Assembly (NCBI RefSeq): GCF_030317205.1
Contig: NZ_JASZYB010000001.1
Coordinates: 1,798,001-1,862,000, forward strand
Source: Variovorax sp. J2L1-78
GTDB lineage: Bacteria > Pseudomonadota > Gammaproteobacteria > Burkholderiales > Burkholderiaceae_C
Reading direction: 5' to 3'
DNA: 64,000 nucleotides
Shown here: positions 21,504 to 30,985 of the stretch, piece by piece
How positions within the stretch are numbered: the stretch's first letter is position 1
How the letters are laid out: every line of letters starts with the position of its first letter
Position numbers and translations under genes: made by a program
The notes under the pieces: model-generated
What the model saw: only the letters and a program-made list of their open reading frames with translations
What the model was told of the DNA's origin: nothing
Database searches by the model: none

Positions 21504-22142
21504 ATGACACGTCCCGTCCGACTTTCTCTTCTGTTGCTCGGCATCGCACTCGCCGCGAGCACCGCCTCGGCGCAGCAGGTCTATCGCCAGGTCGACAAGA
21601 ACGGCAAGGTGATTTTTTCAGACCAGCCGCCGGCGGCCAATGCCACGCCCGCCGCGTCCCGGGGCACGGTGCCGACGACCGGCGATGGCGGTGCGATCGG
21701 CGGGCTGCCGTACGAACTGCAGCAGGTGGCGCAACGCTACCCCGTCACGCTCTACAGCCGCGACGATTGCGCGCCCTGCGACACCGGCCGTGCGCTGCTG
21801 AGCACGCGCGGCGTGCCCTTCAACGAGCGGCAGGTGAAGACGCCGGCAGACGCCGAAGCGCTGCAGCGGCTGAGCGGGGAAAGTTCTCTGCCGGTCCTCA
21901 CCATCGGGGCACAGCAGCTCAAGGGCTTCTCGGACAGCACCTGGTCGCAGTATCTCGACGCGGCGGGTTATCCCAAGAGCATTCGGCTCCCAGCGGGCTA
22001 CCGCAACCCGCCGGCGCAGCCAATGGTCGCGCAACAGGCCGCCCCCACGGCGCCTGCGGCCACCGCGACGACGAGCCCGACACCGGCGATCCCGCCGCCG
22101 GCGCCGCGCTCGCCGAGCAACCCGGCCGGCATCCAGTTCTGA
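21504..22142 (+). CDS. Exported DUF4124/glutaredoxin-like thiol protein
   Basis: 212 residues. A signal peptide (to about residue 23, ASAQQ) is followed by a DUF4124-type segment VYRQVDKNGKVIFSDQPP. A glutaredoxin fold (residues 80-155) follows, with the redox pair C89-A-P-C92 in YSRDDCAPCDTGRALL and the substrate-binding cis-proline in SSLPVLTIG. The C-terminus is a low-complexity Pro/Ala/Thr tail. It probably acts in periplasmic thiol or disulfide chemistry; the partner is unknown. ATG 21504 has CGGAG six bases upstream. It converges on rpiA with 22 nt between stop codons. Confidence 0.85.
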   Translation: MTRPVRLSLLLLGIALAASTASAQQVYRQVDKNGKVIFSDQPPAANATPAASRGTVPTTGDGGAIGGLPYELQQVAQRYPVTLYSRDDCAPCDTGRALLSTRGVPFNERQVKTPADAEALQRLSGESSLPVLTIGAQQLKGFSDSTWSQYLDAAGYPKSIRLPAGYRNPPAQPMVAQQAAPTAPAATATTSPTPAIPPPAPRSPSNPAGIQF

Positions 22143-22164
22143 CGGCCGGCGTTCCTGCGCGCGC

Positions 22165-22863
22165 TCAGGCGTAGCGCAGCGTCTGCACGCCGTCGGGCGT
22201 CCCGAGCAGGCAGACCGTCGCACGCTGGTGCGCGAACACGCCGACGGTCACCACGCCCGGCCACTGGTTGACCTCCGACTCGAAGCCCAGCGGGTCGACG
22301 ATGCGCAGGCCGCTCACGTCGACGATGTGCTGCCCGTTGTCGGTGACCAGCGGCAGCCCTTCTTTCTCGCGCACCTGGGCGATACCGCCCATCCGCTCGA
22401 ACTGCCGCATGATGCGGCGCGCGGCCATGGGAACGACCTCGACCGGCAAGGGGAAGGCCCCGAGCACGTCGACCCGCTTGGACGCATCGGCGATGCACAC
22501 GAAGGACCGTGACTGCGCAGCGACGATCTTCTCGCGCGTGAGTGCGGCACCGCCGCCCTTGATCATGAAGCCGTGCCCGTCGATCTCGTCCGCTCCGTCG
22601 ATGTAGACGGCCAGTTCGTCGACCGCATTGCTGTCGAAGACCTCGATACCGAGCGCCTGCAGACGCTCGGTGGACGCCACCGAGCTCGACACCGCACCGC
22701 GGATTCGGTCCTTCATGGTGGCCAGCGCCTCGATGAACTTGTTGACGGTGGAGCCGGTGCCCACGCCGACGATCTCGCCCTCCACCACGTAGGCCAGCGC
22801 GGCGCGCCCGACCTGGGCCTTGAGTTCGTCCTGGGTGAGCGGAGCGGGGGAGGAAGCGGTCAT
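22165..22863 (-). CDS. rpiA: Ribose-5-phosphate isomerase A
   Basis: Interconverts ribose-5-phosphate and ribulose-5-phosphate in the pentose-phosphate pathway. 232 residues. The family motifs are present: [13 protein letters not shown] (phosphate loop), YIDGADEID (catalytic Asp) and [15 protein letters not shown] (catalytic Glu/Lys). The start codon is 39 nt from that of the divergent pyrD, so the two promoters must overlap. Confidence 0.97.
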   Translation of the reverse strand: MTASSPAPLTQDELKAQVGRAALAYVVEGEIVGVGTGSTVNKFIEALATMKDRIRGAVSSSVASTERLQALGIEVFDSNAVDELAVYIDGADEIDGHGFMIKGGGAALTREKIVAAQSRSFVCIADASKRVDVLGAFPLPVEVVPMAARRIMRQFERMGGIAQVREKEGLPLVTDNGQHIVDVSGLRIVDPLGFESEVNQWPGVVTVGVFAHQRATVCLLGTPDGVQTLRYA

Positions 22864-22902
22864 CGGGGAGAATCCTGGGGCTTAGAAGCCGAGAATTATC
22901 CG

Positions 22903-23964
22903 ATGTCCCTTTCGTCCCTCTACGGGCTTGCCCGCCCTTTCCTTTTCGGCCTCGATGCCGAGCACGCGCACGAGGTGACGCTCGGCCTGCTGGCGCGTAC
23001 CCAGAACACACCGCTGGCCTGCGCCTACGCCAGCGCGCGCGTCGACGACCCGGTCACGCTCGCCGGCCTGCGCTTCCCCAATCGCGTCGGCCTGGCCGCC
23101 GGGCTGGACAAGAACGCCCGTTGCATCGACGCCTTCGCCGCCATGGGCTTCGGCTTCGTGGAGGTCGGCACCGTCACGCCGAAGCCGCAGCCCGGCAATG
23201 CCCGGCCACGCATCTTCCGACTGCCGGCGCGCCAGGCGCTCATCAACCGGCTGGGCTTCAACAACGACGGGCTCGACGCCTTCGTCGCCAACGTGCAGCG
23301 CGCCCGTTTCCGGACGGGCCAGGGCAACCGCGCGCCGATGCTGCTGGGCCTGAACATCGGCAAGAACGCCAGCACGCCGATCGAGCGCGCGATCGACGAC
23401 TACCTGCTGTGCCTGGACGGTGTGTACCCGCACGCCGACTACGTGGTGGTGAATGTCTCGAGCCCGAACACGGCCAACCTGCGCTCGCTGCAGAGCGACG
23501 AGGCGCTCGATGCGCTGCTGGCGACGATCGTCGAACGCCGGGAGGTGCTGGCCGCGCAGCACGGCCGACGCGTGCCGCTGTTCCTGAAGATCGCGCCCGA
23601 CCTCGACGAGGCCCAGGTCCAGGTCATCGCAGCCACCCTGCAGCGGCACGGCATGGACGGCGTGATCGCGTCCAACACCACACTCTCGCGCCAGGCCGTG
23701 GCGGGGCTGCCGCACGCGGAGGAAATGGGCGGCCTGTCGGGCGTGCCGGTGCGGGAGGCCAGCAACCGGGTCATCGCGCAGTTTCGGGCCGCCCTGGGGC
23801 CCGGCTTTCCGATCATCGGGGTCGGCGGGATCATGAGCGGCGAGGACGCCAAGGCCAAGCTCGCCGCCGGTGCAGACGTGGTGCAGATGTACACCGGCAT
23901 CATCTACCGCGGCCCGTCGCTGGTCCGCGAAGTCGCCGAGGCGCTGCGCCAGCGGAGCGCCTGA
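22903..23964 (+). CDS. pyrD: Dihydroorotate dehydrogenase (quinone), class 2
   Basis: Membrane-associated flavoenzyme that oxidises dihydroorotate with quinone in pyrimidine synthesis. 353 residues from ATG 22903. The N-terminal amphipathic helix of class 2 enzymes is present ([22 protein letters not shown]), then [23 protein letters not shown] and VVNVSSPNT with the catalytic serine region. [21 protein letters not shown] is the FMN phosphate loop. The frame stays open upstream to 22573, but that part overlaps rpiA and is not PyrD-like. No clear Shine-Dalgarno. Confidence 0.96.
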   Translation: MSLSSLYGLARPFLFGLDAEHAHEVTLGLLARTQNTPLACAYASARVDDPVTLAGLRFPNRVGLAAGLDKNARCIDAFAAMGFGFVEVGTVTPKPQPGNARPRIFRLPARQALINRLGFNNDGLDAFVANVQRARFRTGQGNRAPMLLGLNIGKNASTPIERAIDDYLLCLDGVYPHADYVVVNVSSPNTANLRSLQSDEALDALLATIVERREVLAAQHGRRVPLFLKIAPDLDEAQVQVIAATLQRHGMDGVIASNTTLSRQAVAGLPHAEEMGGLSGVPVREASNRVIAQFRAALGPGFPIIGVGGIMSGEDAKAKLAAGADVVQMYTGIIYRGPSLVREVAEALRQRSA

Positions 23965-23982
23965 GCGCCCCGCCGTCGACGC

Positions 23983-24693
23983 TCAGCGCATGCGCCAGAG
24001 CACCGGCGCGACGAAGGCGGCCCAGCGCAGCAGGCGGCGCGGCTTGACGACGGCGACCAGCACGGCGGCCGCTGCGGCCGTGACCACGGGATGTTCGCGC
24101 GCCAGACGGAGCGCGGCCTCGCTCGGGGTTTCGTTCGCAGGGGGCGGCACGGTCTCACGCGCGGCTTCGTCGTCGCTGGCCGCCTGCAACACCGCCATGC
24201 GCTGGCGCTGACGCGCGATGCGCGCCAACAGCTGCTCCTGCGTCTCAGGGCGCGCCGGGCGCGGCGTACCGGGCGGCTGACCTTCGTTGCCGATCCCGAG
24301 GCGGTCCTGCACCCAGGCCCAGTCACGCGCCAGTTCGAGCTTCGCCGGTTCGATGGCCGCATTTGCCTGGCGCAGATTCGACAGCAACGCGATGACCGCG
24401 CCGAGCCAGAGCAGCACCCAGACCAGCGCGACACACCACGCGGCCGTGGCGCGGTACGGGCTGTCCCAGAAGTGCACGACGATGGCGACCGACAAAAGCG
24501 CCACGGTGACCGTGGTCAATGCGAGCACGGCGACCGTGAGGACGATCACGGATTGCAGCCGCTGCTTCTCGGCGTCCCATGCCATGCGGATCAGCTGCGC
24601 GCGGTCTTCCGCCGCCATCGCTCCCTCGCCAGCGGCGATCTTCAAGCGGCGTATGCGCGCCTCCAGTCCCAGCAAGGACAAAATCTTCTTCAT
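23983..24693 (-). CDS. YqjE/phage-holin-family membrane protein with YqjK-like C-terminus
   Basis: 236-residue inner-membrane protein. The N-terminal half matches the YqjE (putative holin-X) layout: a soluble amphipathic start, then two hydrophobic helices (about residues 48-72 and 84-105). The second half is hydrophilic and Gln/Arg-rich, ending with a weak hydrophobic stretch and many basic residues, like E. coli YqjK. The genes yqjD-yqjE-yqjK are adjacent in enterobacteria; here the last two look joined (inference). It is downstream of the YqjD-like gene on the same strand, 58 nt away. Function in E. coli is poorly defined; holin activity should not be assumed. Confidence 0.7.
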   Translation of the reverse strand: MKKILSLLGLEARIRRLKIAAGEGAMAAEDRAQLIRMAWDAEKQRLQSVIVLTVAVLALTTVTVALLSVAIVVHFWDSPYRATAAWCVALVWVLLWLGAVIALLSNLRQANAAIEPAKLELARDWAWVQDRLGIGNEGQPPGTPRPARPETQEQLLARIARQRQRMAVLQAASDDEAARETVPPPANETPSEAALRLAREHPVVTAAAAAVLVAVVKPRRLLRWAAFVAPVLWRMR

Positions 24694-24751
24694 CCGATCC
24701 TCCCGATCGTGCGCGTCGTGGCCGGCGCGTCAGTTCGTCAGCAGGACGCGC

Positions 24752-25060
24752 TCAGCGGCGACCCAGCAAGAGACCGATCAGCACGCCCGCTGCCAGCGCG
24801 CCGGCAGCGATCTGCCAGGGCTCGTCGTGCGCGTACGCATTCGCGGTGCTGGCGGCGTCCTTGGCCTTCTTGGCGGCGATCTTGCTCTTTTCCGCGGCCA
24901 GCTCGCGCGCAATGGCGAGCTTGGCTTCGACGCGCTGGCGCAGGGCCTTGATCTGGGGATTGGACTCGAGATCCTTGCCGCCGAGCACCCCCTTCACGTC
25001 GCTGGCGATGTCTTCGACCACCGCGTTGGCGGCGGCTTCGAGGTTGTTGGATGCACTCAT
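24752..25060 (-). CDS. ElaB/YqjD-family (DUF883) tail-anchored protein
   Basis: 102 residues: a helical, charged, coiled-coil-prone body (residues 10-75, Ala/Lys/Glu rich), then PWQIAAGALAAGVLIGLLLGRR, a single C-terminal membrane anchor. This is the form of the ElaB/YqjD/YgaM family, some of whose members bind ribosomes at the membrane in stationary phase. ATG 25060 is preceded by GGAGGA; the frame is open further upstream, but that part lacks family character. First of a two-gene unit with the YqjE-like protein. Confidence 0.85.
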   Translation of the reverse strand: MSASNNLEAAANAVVEDIASDVKGVLGGKDLESNPQIKALRQRVEAKLAIARELAAEKSKIAAKKAKDAASTANAYAHDEPWQIAAGALAAGVLIGLLLGRR

Positions 25061-25150
25061 GGGTAAACGTTCCTCCGTGATGGGTACCGGCACCGCGCCG
25101 GCGGCCTGACGCCGGCGCGCGGCGTGCAGTTCCATGTTACAGGCTGATGA

Positions 25151-26251
25151 TCATCGCGCGAGCAAATCCGCCACATGTCGTCCGATGGCCAGACTGCTCG
25201 TCAGCCCTGGAGATTCGATGCCGAACAGGTTCACCAGCCCCGGTACGCCATGCGTCTGCGGCCCGGCGATCACGAAGTCGCGGGCCGGCTCGTGGGGGCC
25301 GGAGATCTTCGGACGAATACCGGCGTAACCGGGGATCAGCGCGCCGTCCGGCAACGCCGGCCAGTAGCGCCGGACTTCGGCGTAGAACCCATCGCCACGA
25401 CGCGGGTCGACCACCAGATCGTCAGGCGAGTCGACCCATTGCACGTCCGGACCGAACTTGGCCTGCCCCCCGAGATCGAGTGTGAGATGCACCCCCAGGC
25501 CGGCGGCCTCGGGCACCGGATAGATAAGCCGCTGAAACGGCGCCCGGCCGGCCAGGGTGAAGTAGTTGCCTTTGGCGAAATACGCTGTCGGCACCGACGA
25601 CTGCGGCAGTCCCTCGAAACGCCTTGCCAGCAGCGGCGCGGCCAGTCCAGCCGCATTGACGACGGTGGCGCAGCGCAGTGTCGTGCCGTCCTCGCCCGTC
25701 AGTTCGATCCCGTTGGCGGTGCAGACCGCACGAGCCACCGGCGACTTCAGCGCGAGCATCCCGCCCGCGTTCTCCAGGTCGCCCTGCAGGCTCAGCATGA
25801 GCGCATGGCTGTCCACGATGCCGGTACTCGGTGAGTGAAGGGCGGCCAGGCACGCCAGCTGCGGCTCGAGGGACCGGGCTTGGTCGCCCGTGACCAGCAC
25901 CAAGTCGTCGACGCCATTGGCGCGCGCCTTGGCCAGAATCGCGTCCAACTGGGCGACCTGCGCCTCGGTCGTCGCCACGATCAACTTGCCGCAACGGCGA
26001 TGCGGCAAGCCACGCTCCTGCGCATAGGCGTACAGCGCCTCCTTGCCCTCGACACACAACCGGGCCTTCAGCGATCCCGCCGCATAGTAGATACCCGCGT
26101 GAATCACCTCGCTGTTGCGAGAACTGGTGCCGGTGCCGATGGCGCCCTCTGACTCGAGCACCAAGACCTCCCGACCCTGAAGCGCGAGGGCGCGTGCAAC
26201 AGCCAGACCAACGACACCCGCGCCGATGACAACGCAATCGAATTCATCCAT
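25151..26251 (-). CDS. FAD-dependent oxidoreductase, L-2-hydroxyglutarate dehydrogenase-like
   Basis: 366-residue flavoprotein of the DAO/LhgO superfamily. The N-terminal FAD fold reads [20 protein letters not shown]. The segment [23 protein letters not shown], with the histidine that anchors FAD in L2HGDH homologues, and [15 protein letters not shown] near the C-terminus match the L-2-hydroxyglutarate dehydrogenase branch. The substrate is likely a short 2-hydroxy acid, but it is not proven from sequence. It is about 90 nt upstream of the YqjD-like gene on the same strand. Confidence 0.85.
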   Translation of the reverse strand: MDEFDCVVIGAGVVGLAVARALALQGREVLVLESEGAIGTGTSSRNSEVIHAGIYYAAGSLKARLCVEGKEALYAYAQERGLPHRRCGKLIVATTEAQVAQLDAILAKARANGVDDLVLVTGDQARSLEPQLACLAALHSPSTGIVDSHALMLSLQGDLENAGGMLALKSPVARAVCTANGIELTGEDGTTLRCATVVNAAGLAAPLLARRFEGLPQSSVPTAYFAKGNYFTLAGRAPFQRLIYPVPEAAGLGVHLTLDLGGQAKFGPDVQWVDSPDDLVVDPRRGDGFYAEVRRYWPALPDGALIPGYAGIRPKISGPHEPARDFVIAGPQTHGVPGLVNLFGIESPGLTSSLAIGRHVADLLAR

Positions 26252-26282
26252 GCCGCAAGCTTAGCGGCAATGGTTTTAGACT

Positions 26283-26387
26283 TTAGGAAGATGCCCCCTC
26301 GTCGGGCTCGACCGGCAGATCGGCCGGCTCGGGAGGATCCGGCAGATCCGGGGTGATGGGAGGAGGCAGATCGGGACTGGTGGCCAT
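26283..26387 (-). CDS. 34-residue proline/aspartate-rich peptide
   Basis: Short open frame starting MATSPDLPPPITPDLP. About a third of the residues are proline, and almost all charged residues are Asp or Glu. The unit P-D-L-P occurs twice with spaced variants (P-A-D-L-P). It has no cysteine, no signal peptide and no membrane segment, so it should be an acidic, disordered peptide. AAAGGAG lies 7 nt before the ATG, one of the best ribosome sites in the window; that is the main evidence that it is real. It is 31 nt upstream of the flavoprotein gene on the same strand. I recall similar unnamed short proteins from Burkholderiales but know no function. Confidence 0.6.
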   Translation of the reverse strand: MATSPDLPPPITPDLPDPPEPADLPVEPDEGASS

Positions 26388-26510
26388 GACACACTCCTTT
26401 CGACGCTGTTCTACGCGCATCGAACGCAACAAGCGCCAGTGAACAGCCGCAATCGGCGTCGGTGCGAGCCGACAGCATGCGCTGGCTGCAATAAATCCGG
26501 TAGGAGAAAT

Positions 26511-26585
26511 TGGTGGGCGGTGGAGGTTTCGAACCTCCGACCCCAGCAGTGTGAATGCTGTGCTCTACCCCTGAGCTAACCGCCC
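26511..26585 (-). tRNA. tRNA-Val, anticodon CAC
   Basis: 75 nt with encoded CCA. The acceptor stem GGGCGGT pairs fully with ACCGCCC; the D arm is GCTC/GAGC; the anticodon stem CAGCA/TGCTG holds loop TTCACAC with anticodon CAC, which reads GUG. The T arm is GGAGG/CCTCC with TTCGAAA. All standard features are present. It lies downstream of dnaQ on the same strand, 94 nt away. Confidence 0.98.
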
Positions 26586-26679
26586 GGCCGGCATGAACAT
26601 GCCGATCGTTGTTTCTGCGATGCCTGCTCCGCTTCGCGGGAGACTTCGAGAATTTCGCAGCGAAGTGCGAAGCCTCAGA

Positions 26680-27408
26680 TTATGCCACAGCGTTTTGGCC
26701 CTGCACGTCGATTTGGCGAAAGAGCGTCTGGCCTTTGCTCGACTTGTCGAGTTGCCCCAGCAGGTCGCTGTGGGCCGCGAGTTCATGCTCCGTCGCCATC
26801 AGCACCGGCAACACGAAGCTGCGCAGGTCGACCGCCTCCACGGCGCCGATGGTCGGCTCGTTGGTGGAGACATCGATCAGCAGCGCGTCCTGGCCGCGGG
26901 TCAGGTTGATGTAGACGTCGGCAAGCAGCTGCGCGTCGAGCTTGGCGCCGTGGAAGGTACGGTTGGAGCGGTCCACGCCGAAACGGTCGCACAGCGCATC
27001 GAGCGAGTTGCGCTTGCCGGGGTACACCGCCTTCGCCATGGCCAGCGTGTCGGTGACTTCGGCGACGAACTCGCGCAGCGGCGGCAGGCCCGCCAGCTCG
27101 AGTTCCTTGTTCAGGAAACCGACGTCGAACGCTGCGTTGTGGATGATCAGTTCGGCACCGCGCAGGTACTCCACCACATCGTTCGCGAGCGCCGCGAACT
27201 TCGGTTTGTCGCGCAGGAAATCGGTGGTCAGCCCGTGCACCTTCAGCGCGTCCTCATGGCTTTCGCGCTCGGGGTTGAAGTAGAAGTGCAGGTCGTTGCC
27301 GGTCAGCTTGCGGTTGAACAGTTCCACGCAGCCCAGTTCGATGACGCGGTCGCCGTTCTCGGCGGACAGGCCGGTGGTTTCCGTGTCAAGAACGATCAAT
27401 CGCGACAT
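26680..27408 (-). CDS. dnaQ: DNA polymerase III epsilon subunit (proofreading exonuclease)
   Basis: 242 residues, equal to E. coli epsilon. The DEDDh exonuclease motifs are visible: LDTETTGL (Exo I), HNAAFDVGFLNKEL (Exo II) and HGAKLDAQLLADVY (Exo III with catalytic His and Asp). The C-terminal tail would contact the alpha subunit. ATG 27408 overlaps the stop of fdx by one base (TGATG), and AAGGAGAACC precedes it inside fdx. It is therefore tied to the end of the isc operon. Confidence 0.95.
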   Translation of the reverse strand: MSRLIVLDTETTGLSAENGDRVIELGCVELFNRKLTGNDLHFYFNPERESHEDALKVHGLTTDFLRDKPKFAALANDVVEYLRGAELIIHNAAFDVGFLNKELELAGLPPLREFVAEVTDTLAMAKAVYPGKRNSLDALCDRFGVDRSNRTFHGAKLDAQLLADVYINLTRGQDALLIDVSTNEPTIGAVEAVDLRSFVLPVLMATEHELAAHSDLLGQLDKSSKGQTLFRQIDVQGQNAVA

Positions 27409-27746
27409 CAGTGGTTCTCCTTGGCGTGGTTGATCGAGTACTTGGGGATCTCGATCGTCACATCGTCCTGCGCGAGGATGGCCTGGCAACTCAGGCGCGA
27501 CTGCGGCTCCAGACCCCAGGCGCGGTCCAGCAGGTCGTCCTCGACGTCGTCCGAGGGGTTGAGCGAATTGAAGCCCTGGCGCACCACCACATGGCAGGTC
27601 GTGCAGGCGGCGCTCATCTCGCAGGCGTGTTCGATGTTGATGTGGTTGTCCAGCAGCGCCTCGCAGATGGAGGTGCCGGCCGGTGCTTTCACCTCGGCAC
27701 CTTGCGGACAGTATTCCGGGTGAGGAAGGATCTTGATCGTGGGCAT
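27408..27746 (-). CDS. fdx: ISC-type [2Fe-2S] ferredoxin
   Basis: 112-residue electron donor of iron-sulfur cluster assembly. Cluster ligands are three cysteines in HACEMSAACTTCHVVV and one in RLSCQAI. The C-terminus ends in NHAKENH as in other ISC ferredoxins. It follows hscA after 12 nt and overlaps dnaQ by one base, which suggests translational coupling. Confidence 0.97.
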   Translation of the reverse strand: MPTIKILPHPEYCPQGAEVKAPAGTSICEALLDNHINIEHACEMSAACTTCHVVVRQGFNSLNPSDDVEDDLLDRAWGLEPQSRLSCQAILAQDDVTIEIPKYSINHAKENH

Positions 27747-27758
27747 CGGGGGGGTGTT

Positions 27759-29615
27759 CTACAAGGATTCGACGGTGCGGCCCGACAAGGCCCGCGCAAT
27801 GCCGTGGTTCATGCGCTGCGCGGCGAAGGCCTCGGTGCCGTCGGCCAGCGCCTTGGTGGCCGCTTCGACCACGGCCGCGTCGGTGGCTGGCAACGCGCTT
27901 CGCAGCCCGGCCATCAGCGCATCGATGGCGGCACGTTCGTCACCCGACAGCAGGTCGCCGTCGGCATCGAGCGCGCTCTGCGTGGCGATCAGCATGCGCT
28001 CTGCATCGACGCGCGCCTCGACCAGCGCACGCGCCTGCATGTCCTGCTGGGCGGTCGAAAAGCTCTCCTGCAGCATGGTCGCGATCTGGTCGTCCGACAG
28101 GCCGTACGACGGCTTCACGGTGACGCTCGCCTCCACGCCGCTGCCTTGCTCCTTCGCGCTGACGCTGAGCAAGCCGTCGGCATCGACGGTAAAGGTCACG
28201 CGGATGCGCGCCGCGCCGGCCGCCATCGGCGGGATGCCGCGCAGCGTGAAGCGCGCGAGGCTGCGGCAGTCGGCCACCAGGTCACGCTCGCCCTGCACCA
28301 CGTGCAGCGCCAGCGCGGTCTGACCGTCCTGGTAGGTGGTGAAGTCCTGCGCCATCGCCGTCGGGATGGTCTGGTTGCGCGGCACGATGCGCTCGACCAG
28401 CCCACCCATCGTCTCGATGCCGAGCGACAGCGGAATCACGTCGAGCAGCAGCAGATCGCCGGCGCCGTTGTTGCCGGCCAACTGGTTGGCCTGGATGGCC
28501 GCACCGAGCGCGACCACCTCGTCCGGGTTCAGGTTGGTCAGCGGCGCGCGGCCGAAGAACGCGGCCACCGCCTCGCGGATCTGCGGCATGCGCGTGGAGC
28601 CGCCGACCAGCACGATGCCCTGCAGGTCGTCGGGCTTGAGCTTGGCGTCACGCAGCGCCTTGCGCACCGCGGCGATGGTGCGGGTCGTCAGTGGCTGCGT
28701 CGCCGCATCGAACTGCGCACGCGTCACGTCGACGCGCAACTCGTCGCCACCGAGCATGGCGACGAAAGGCGCCGCATCCGCTTCGGTCAGCGCTTCCTTG
28801 ACCGCACGCGCGGCGACCAGCAGGGCTGCGCGGTCGCTGTCATTGCCGGCCTGGCGACCGGCCTGCGCCAGCACAGCGTCGGCCAGTGCGTGGTCGTAAT
28901 CGTCGCCGCCCAGGGCCGAGTCGCCACCGGTCGCGATGACCTCGAAGACGCCCTGCGTGAGCCGCAGGATCGAGATGTCGAAGGTGCCGCCGCCCAGGTC
29001 GTACACGGCGTAGACGCCTTCGCTGGCGTTGTCGAGGCCATAGGCAATCGCCGCGGCCGTCGGTTCGCTGATGAGGCGCAGCACGTTCAGCCCTGCCAGT
29101 TGCGCCGCGTCCTTGGTGGCCTGGCGCTGGCCTTCGTCGAAGTACGCCGGCACGGTGATGACGGCGCCGTGGAGCTCGTCGTCGAAGGTGTCTTCGGCGC
29201 GGTAGCGCAGCGTGGCCAGGATCTCGGCGCTGATCTCGACCGGCGACTTGATGCCGGCCACGGTGCGCACCTTCACCATGCCGCCCTCGTCGACCAGGCC
29301 GTAGGACATGGCATCGCGGTGCGCGATGTCGGCCAGCCCGCGGCCCATGAGGCGCTTGACCGAGGTGATGGTGTTGGCCGGGTCTTGCGCGCGCGCAGCC
29401 ACCGCGTCGAAGCCGATCTGGCGGCGGTCGCCGTCGAGGTAGCGCACGGCCGACGGCAGGATCACGCGGCCCTGGCCGTCCGGCAGGCACTCGGCCACGC
29501 CGTTGCGCACGGCCGCGACCAGGGAATGGGTGGTGCCCAGGTCGATGCCCACCGCGATGCGGCGCTGGTGCGGATCGGGCGCCTGGCCCGGTTCGGAAAT
29601 CTGGAGAAGTGCCAT
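27759..29615 (-). CDS. hscA: Fe-S assembly Hsp70 chaperone
   Basis: Specialised Hsp70 that releases clusters from IscU. 618 residues, the family length. Nucleotide-binding motifs are [17 protein letters not shown] near the start, [13 protein letters not shown] (phosphate 2) and [14 protein letters not shown]. The substrate domain follows from about residue 390. ATG 29615 lies 4 nt after the hscB stop. Confidence 0.97.
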   Translation of the reverse strand: MALLQISEPGQAPDPHQRRIAVGIDLGTTHSLVAAVRNGVAECLPDGQGRVILPSAVRYLDGDRRQIGFDAVAARAQDPANTITSVKRLMGRGLADIAHRDAMSYGLVDEGGMVKVRTVAGIKSPVEISAEILATLRYRAEDTFDDELHGAVITVPAYFDEGQRQATKDAAQLAGLNVLRLISEPTAAAIAYGLDNASEGVYAVYDLGGGTFDISILRLTQGVFEVIATGGDSALGGDDYDHALADAVLAQAGRQAGNDSDRAALLVAARAVKEALTEADAAPFVAMLGGDELRVDVTRAQFDAATQPLTTRTIAAVRKALRDAKLKPDDLQGIVLVGGSTRMPQIREAVAAFFGRAPLTNLNPDEVVALGAAIQANQLAGNNGAGDLLLLDVIPLSLGIETMGGLVERIVPRNQTIPTAMAQDFTTYQDGQTALALHVVQGERDLVADCRSLARFTLRGIPPMAAGAARIRVTFTVDADGLLSVSAKEQGSGVEASVTVKPSYGLSDDQIATMLQESFSTAQQDMQARALVEARVDAERMLIATQSALDADGDLLSGDERAAIDALMAGLRSALPATDAAVVEAATKALADGTEAFAAQRMNHGIARALSGRTVESL

Positions 29616-29619
29616 GCCG

Positions 29620-30138
29620 CTATTGTCCCAAGGCGTCGGCTTTCGCCTCGACGTCCTGCGCAAAGCGCTCGATGAACATGAGGGCTCTCACCTGCTGCGA
29701 CGCCGCAGGGAAGTCGCCCTTCTCGTCGATCAGCCAGTCGAGCGACGACAGCGCACGGGCACGGGCGGCATCGACTTCGGCCTGCAGGGCGTCGACCGCC
29801 GCAATGGCGGACGCATCGTCCAGCGACTCCCGCCATTCCATCTGCTGCATCAGGAACTCCCCGGGCATGGCGGTGTTGTTCTCCGCCTCGATCGGTGCAC
29901 CCTTCAGCTCGCACAGGTAGCTCGCGCGGCGCACCGGGTCCTTGAGCCGCTGGTACGCCTCGTTGATGCGCACCGACCACTGCATGGCAACGCGCTGCGC
30001 CGCCGTGCCCTGCGACGCGAAGCGGTCCGGGTGCACCTCGCGCTGCAGTTCCTTCCAGCGCGCGTCGAGCGCGACGCGGTCCTGCGCAAACGTGGCCGGC
30101 ACGCCGAACAGTTCGAAATCGGTGTCTTGGAGATTCAT
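29620..30138 (-). CDS. hscB: Fe-S assembly J-domain co-chaperone
   Basis: 172-residue partner of HscA that brings IscU to it. The J domain (residues 1-75) contains the HPD loop in [12 protein letters not shown]; the C-terminal three-helix domain begins near [16 protein letters not shown] 30138 gives the expected [13 protein letters not shown] start but is preceded only by a U-rich stretch without a Shine-Dalgarno. That stretch is the tail of a terminator-like hairpin between iscA and hscB, which suggests that hscB expression is set at this point. An in-frame ATG at 30162 lies inside the hairpin. Confidence 0.93.
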   Translation of the reverse strand: MNLQDTDFELFGVPATFAQDRVALDARWKELQREVHPDRFASQGTAAQRVAMQWSVRINEAYQRLKDPVRRASYLCELKGAPIEAENNTAMPGEFLMQQMEWRESLDDASAIAAVDALQAEVDAARARALSSLDWLIDEKGDFPAASQQVRALMFIERFAQDVEAKADALGQ

Positions 30139-30144
30139 GGCAAT

Positions 30145-30175
30145 AAAAAACCGCCAGCACATGACATGGTGGCGG
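30145..30175 (-). terminator. Intra-operon terminator/attenuator between iscA and hscB
   Basis: Read on the minus strand: CCGCCA, a 13-nt interior that can form a small CAT/ATG helix, then TGGCGG followed directly by T6. It is a moderate intrinsic terminator 23 nt after the iscA stop. It would lower transcription of hscB-hscA-fdx relative to iscRSUA, and it overlaps the hscB ribosome-binding region. Confidence 0.7.
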
Positions 30176-30198
30176 CAGTGGCGCGGGTCAGCGCGCGA

Positions 30199-30522
30199 TC
30201 AGATCCTGAAGCTCTCACCGCAACCGCAACGGTCGCGCTCGTTCGGGTTGTTGAACTTGAAGCCCTCGTTGAGGCCTTCTCGCACGAAGTCGAGCTGCGT
30301 GCCGTCGATGTAGGCCAGGCTCTTCGGGTCGACCAGCACCTTCACGCCCTGATCCTCGAAGACCACGTCCTCGGGCGTCAGTTCGTCGACGTACTCCAGC
30401 TTGTAGGCCAGGCCCGAGCAGCCGGTGGTCTTGACGCCCAGCCGCACGCCCACGCCCTTGCCCCGCTTCCCGAGGTAACGGTTGACGTGGCGCGCAGCCG
30501 CTTCGGTGAGCGTCACAGCCAT
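30199..30522 (-). CDS. iscA: A-type Fe-S carrier
   Basis: 107 residues; accepts and delivers clusters in the ISC pathway. The three conserved cysteines are C35 in [10 protein letters not shown] and C99/C101 in DRCGCGESF. It follows iscU after a single base, so translation is probably coupled. Confidence 0.97.
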   Translation of the reverse strand: MAVTLTEAAARHVNRYLGKRGKGVGVRLGVKTTGCSGLAYKLEYVDELTPEDVVFEDQGVKVLVDPKSLAYIDGTQLDFVREGLNEGFKFNNPNERDRCGCGESFRI

Positions 30523-30523
30523 G

Positions 30524-30940
30524 TCAGTGGACCGCCGTTTCAGCCGATGCCACGGCCGCGCCGTGCTTCTGCTTGTAGTCGTTGACCGCCGCCTTGATGG
30601 CGTCTTCGGCCAGGATCGAGCAATGGATCTTGACCGGCGGCAGCGCCAGCTCTTCGGCGATCTGCGCGTTCTTCAGGGCGGCCGCTTCGTCCAGCGTCTT
30701 GCCCTTGACCCATTCGGTCACGAGCGACGATGACGCGATGGCCGAGCCGCAGCCGTAGGTCTTGAAGCGTGCGTCTTCGATCACGCCGGTTTCCGGGTTG
30801 ACCTTGATCTGCAGCTTCATGACGTCGCCGCAGGCGGGCGCGCCCACCATGCCGGTGCCGACCGAGTCGTCGCCCTTTTCGAAGGAGCCGACGTTGCGGG
30901 GGTTTTCGTAGTGGTCGATGACCTTGGGTGAATATGCCAT
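30524..30940 (-). CDS. iscU: Fe-S cluster scaffold
   Basis: 138-residue scaffold on which IscS sulfur and iron are assembled. Ligands are C37 in [10 protein letters not shown]63 in [13 protein letters not shown] and C106 in [20 protein letters not shown] contains the HscA recognition motif. A short Ala/Lys tail is present. It lies 45 nt after iscS. Confidence 0.98.
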   Translation of the reverse strand: MAYSPKVIDHYENPRNVGSFEKGDDSVGTGMVGAPACGDVMKLQIKVNPETGVIEDARFKTYGCGSAIASSSLVTEWVKGKTLDEAAALKNAQIAEELALPPVKIHCSILAEDAIKAAVNDYKQKHGAAVASAETAVH

Positions 30941-30985
30941 GGTGTTTACCTCTTCAATCGTGTCGGTTGCGCGTTCGGGCGGGGC

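Noticed and set aside
23962..23985. Hairpin joining the pyrD and YqjE-like stop codons as a terminator
   Set aside because: Six-bp TGAGCG/CGCTCA stem, but no U-run on either strand.
26511..26585. tRNA-Val as an integration site for a mobile element
   Set aside because: No integrase, no direct repeat of the tRNA end and no composition change next to it.
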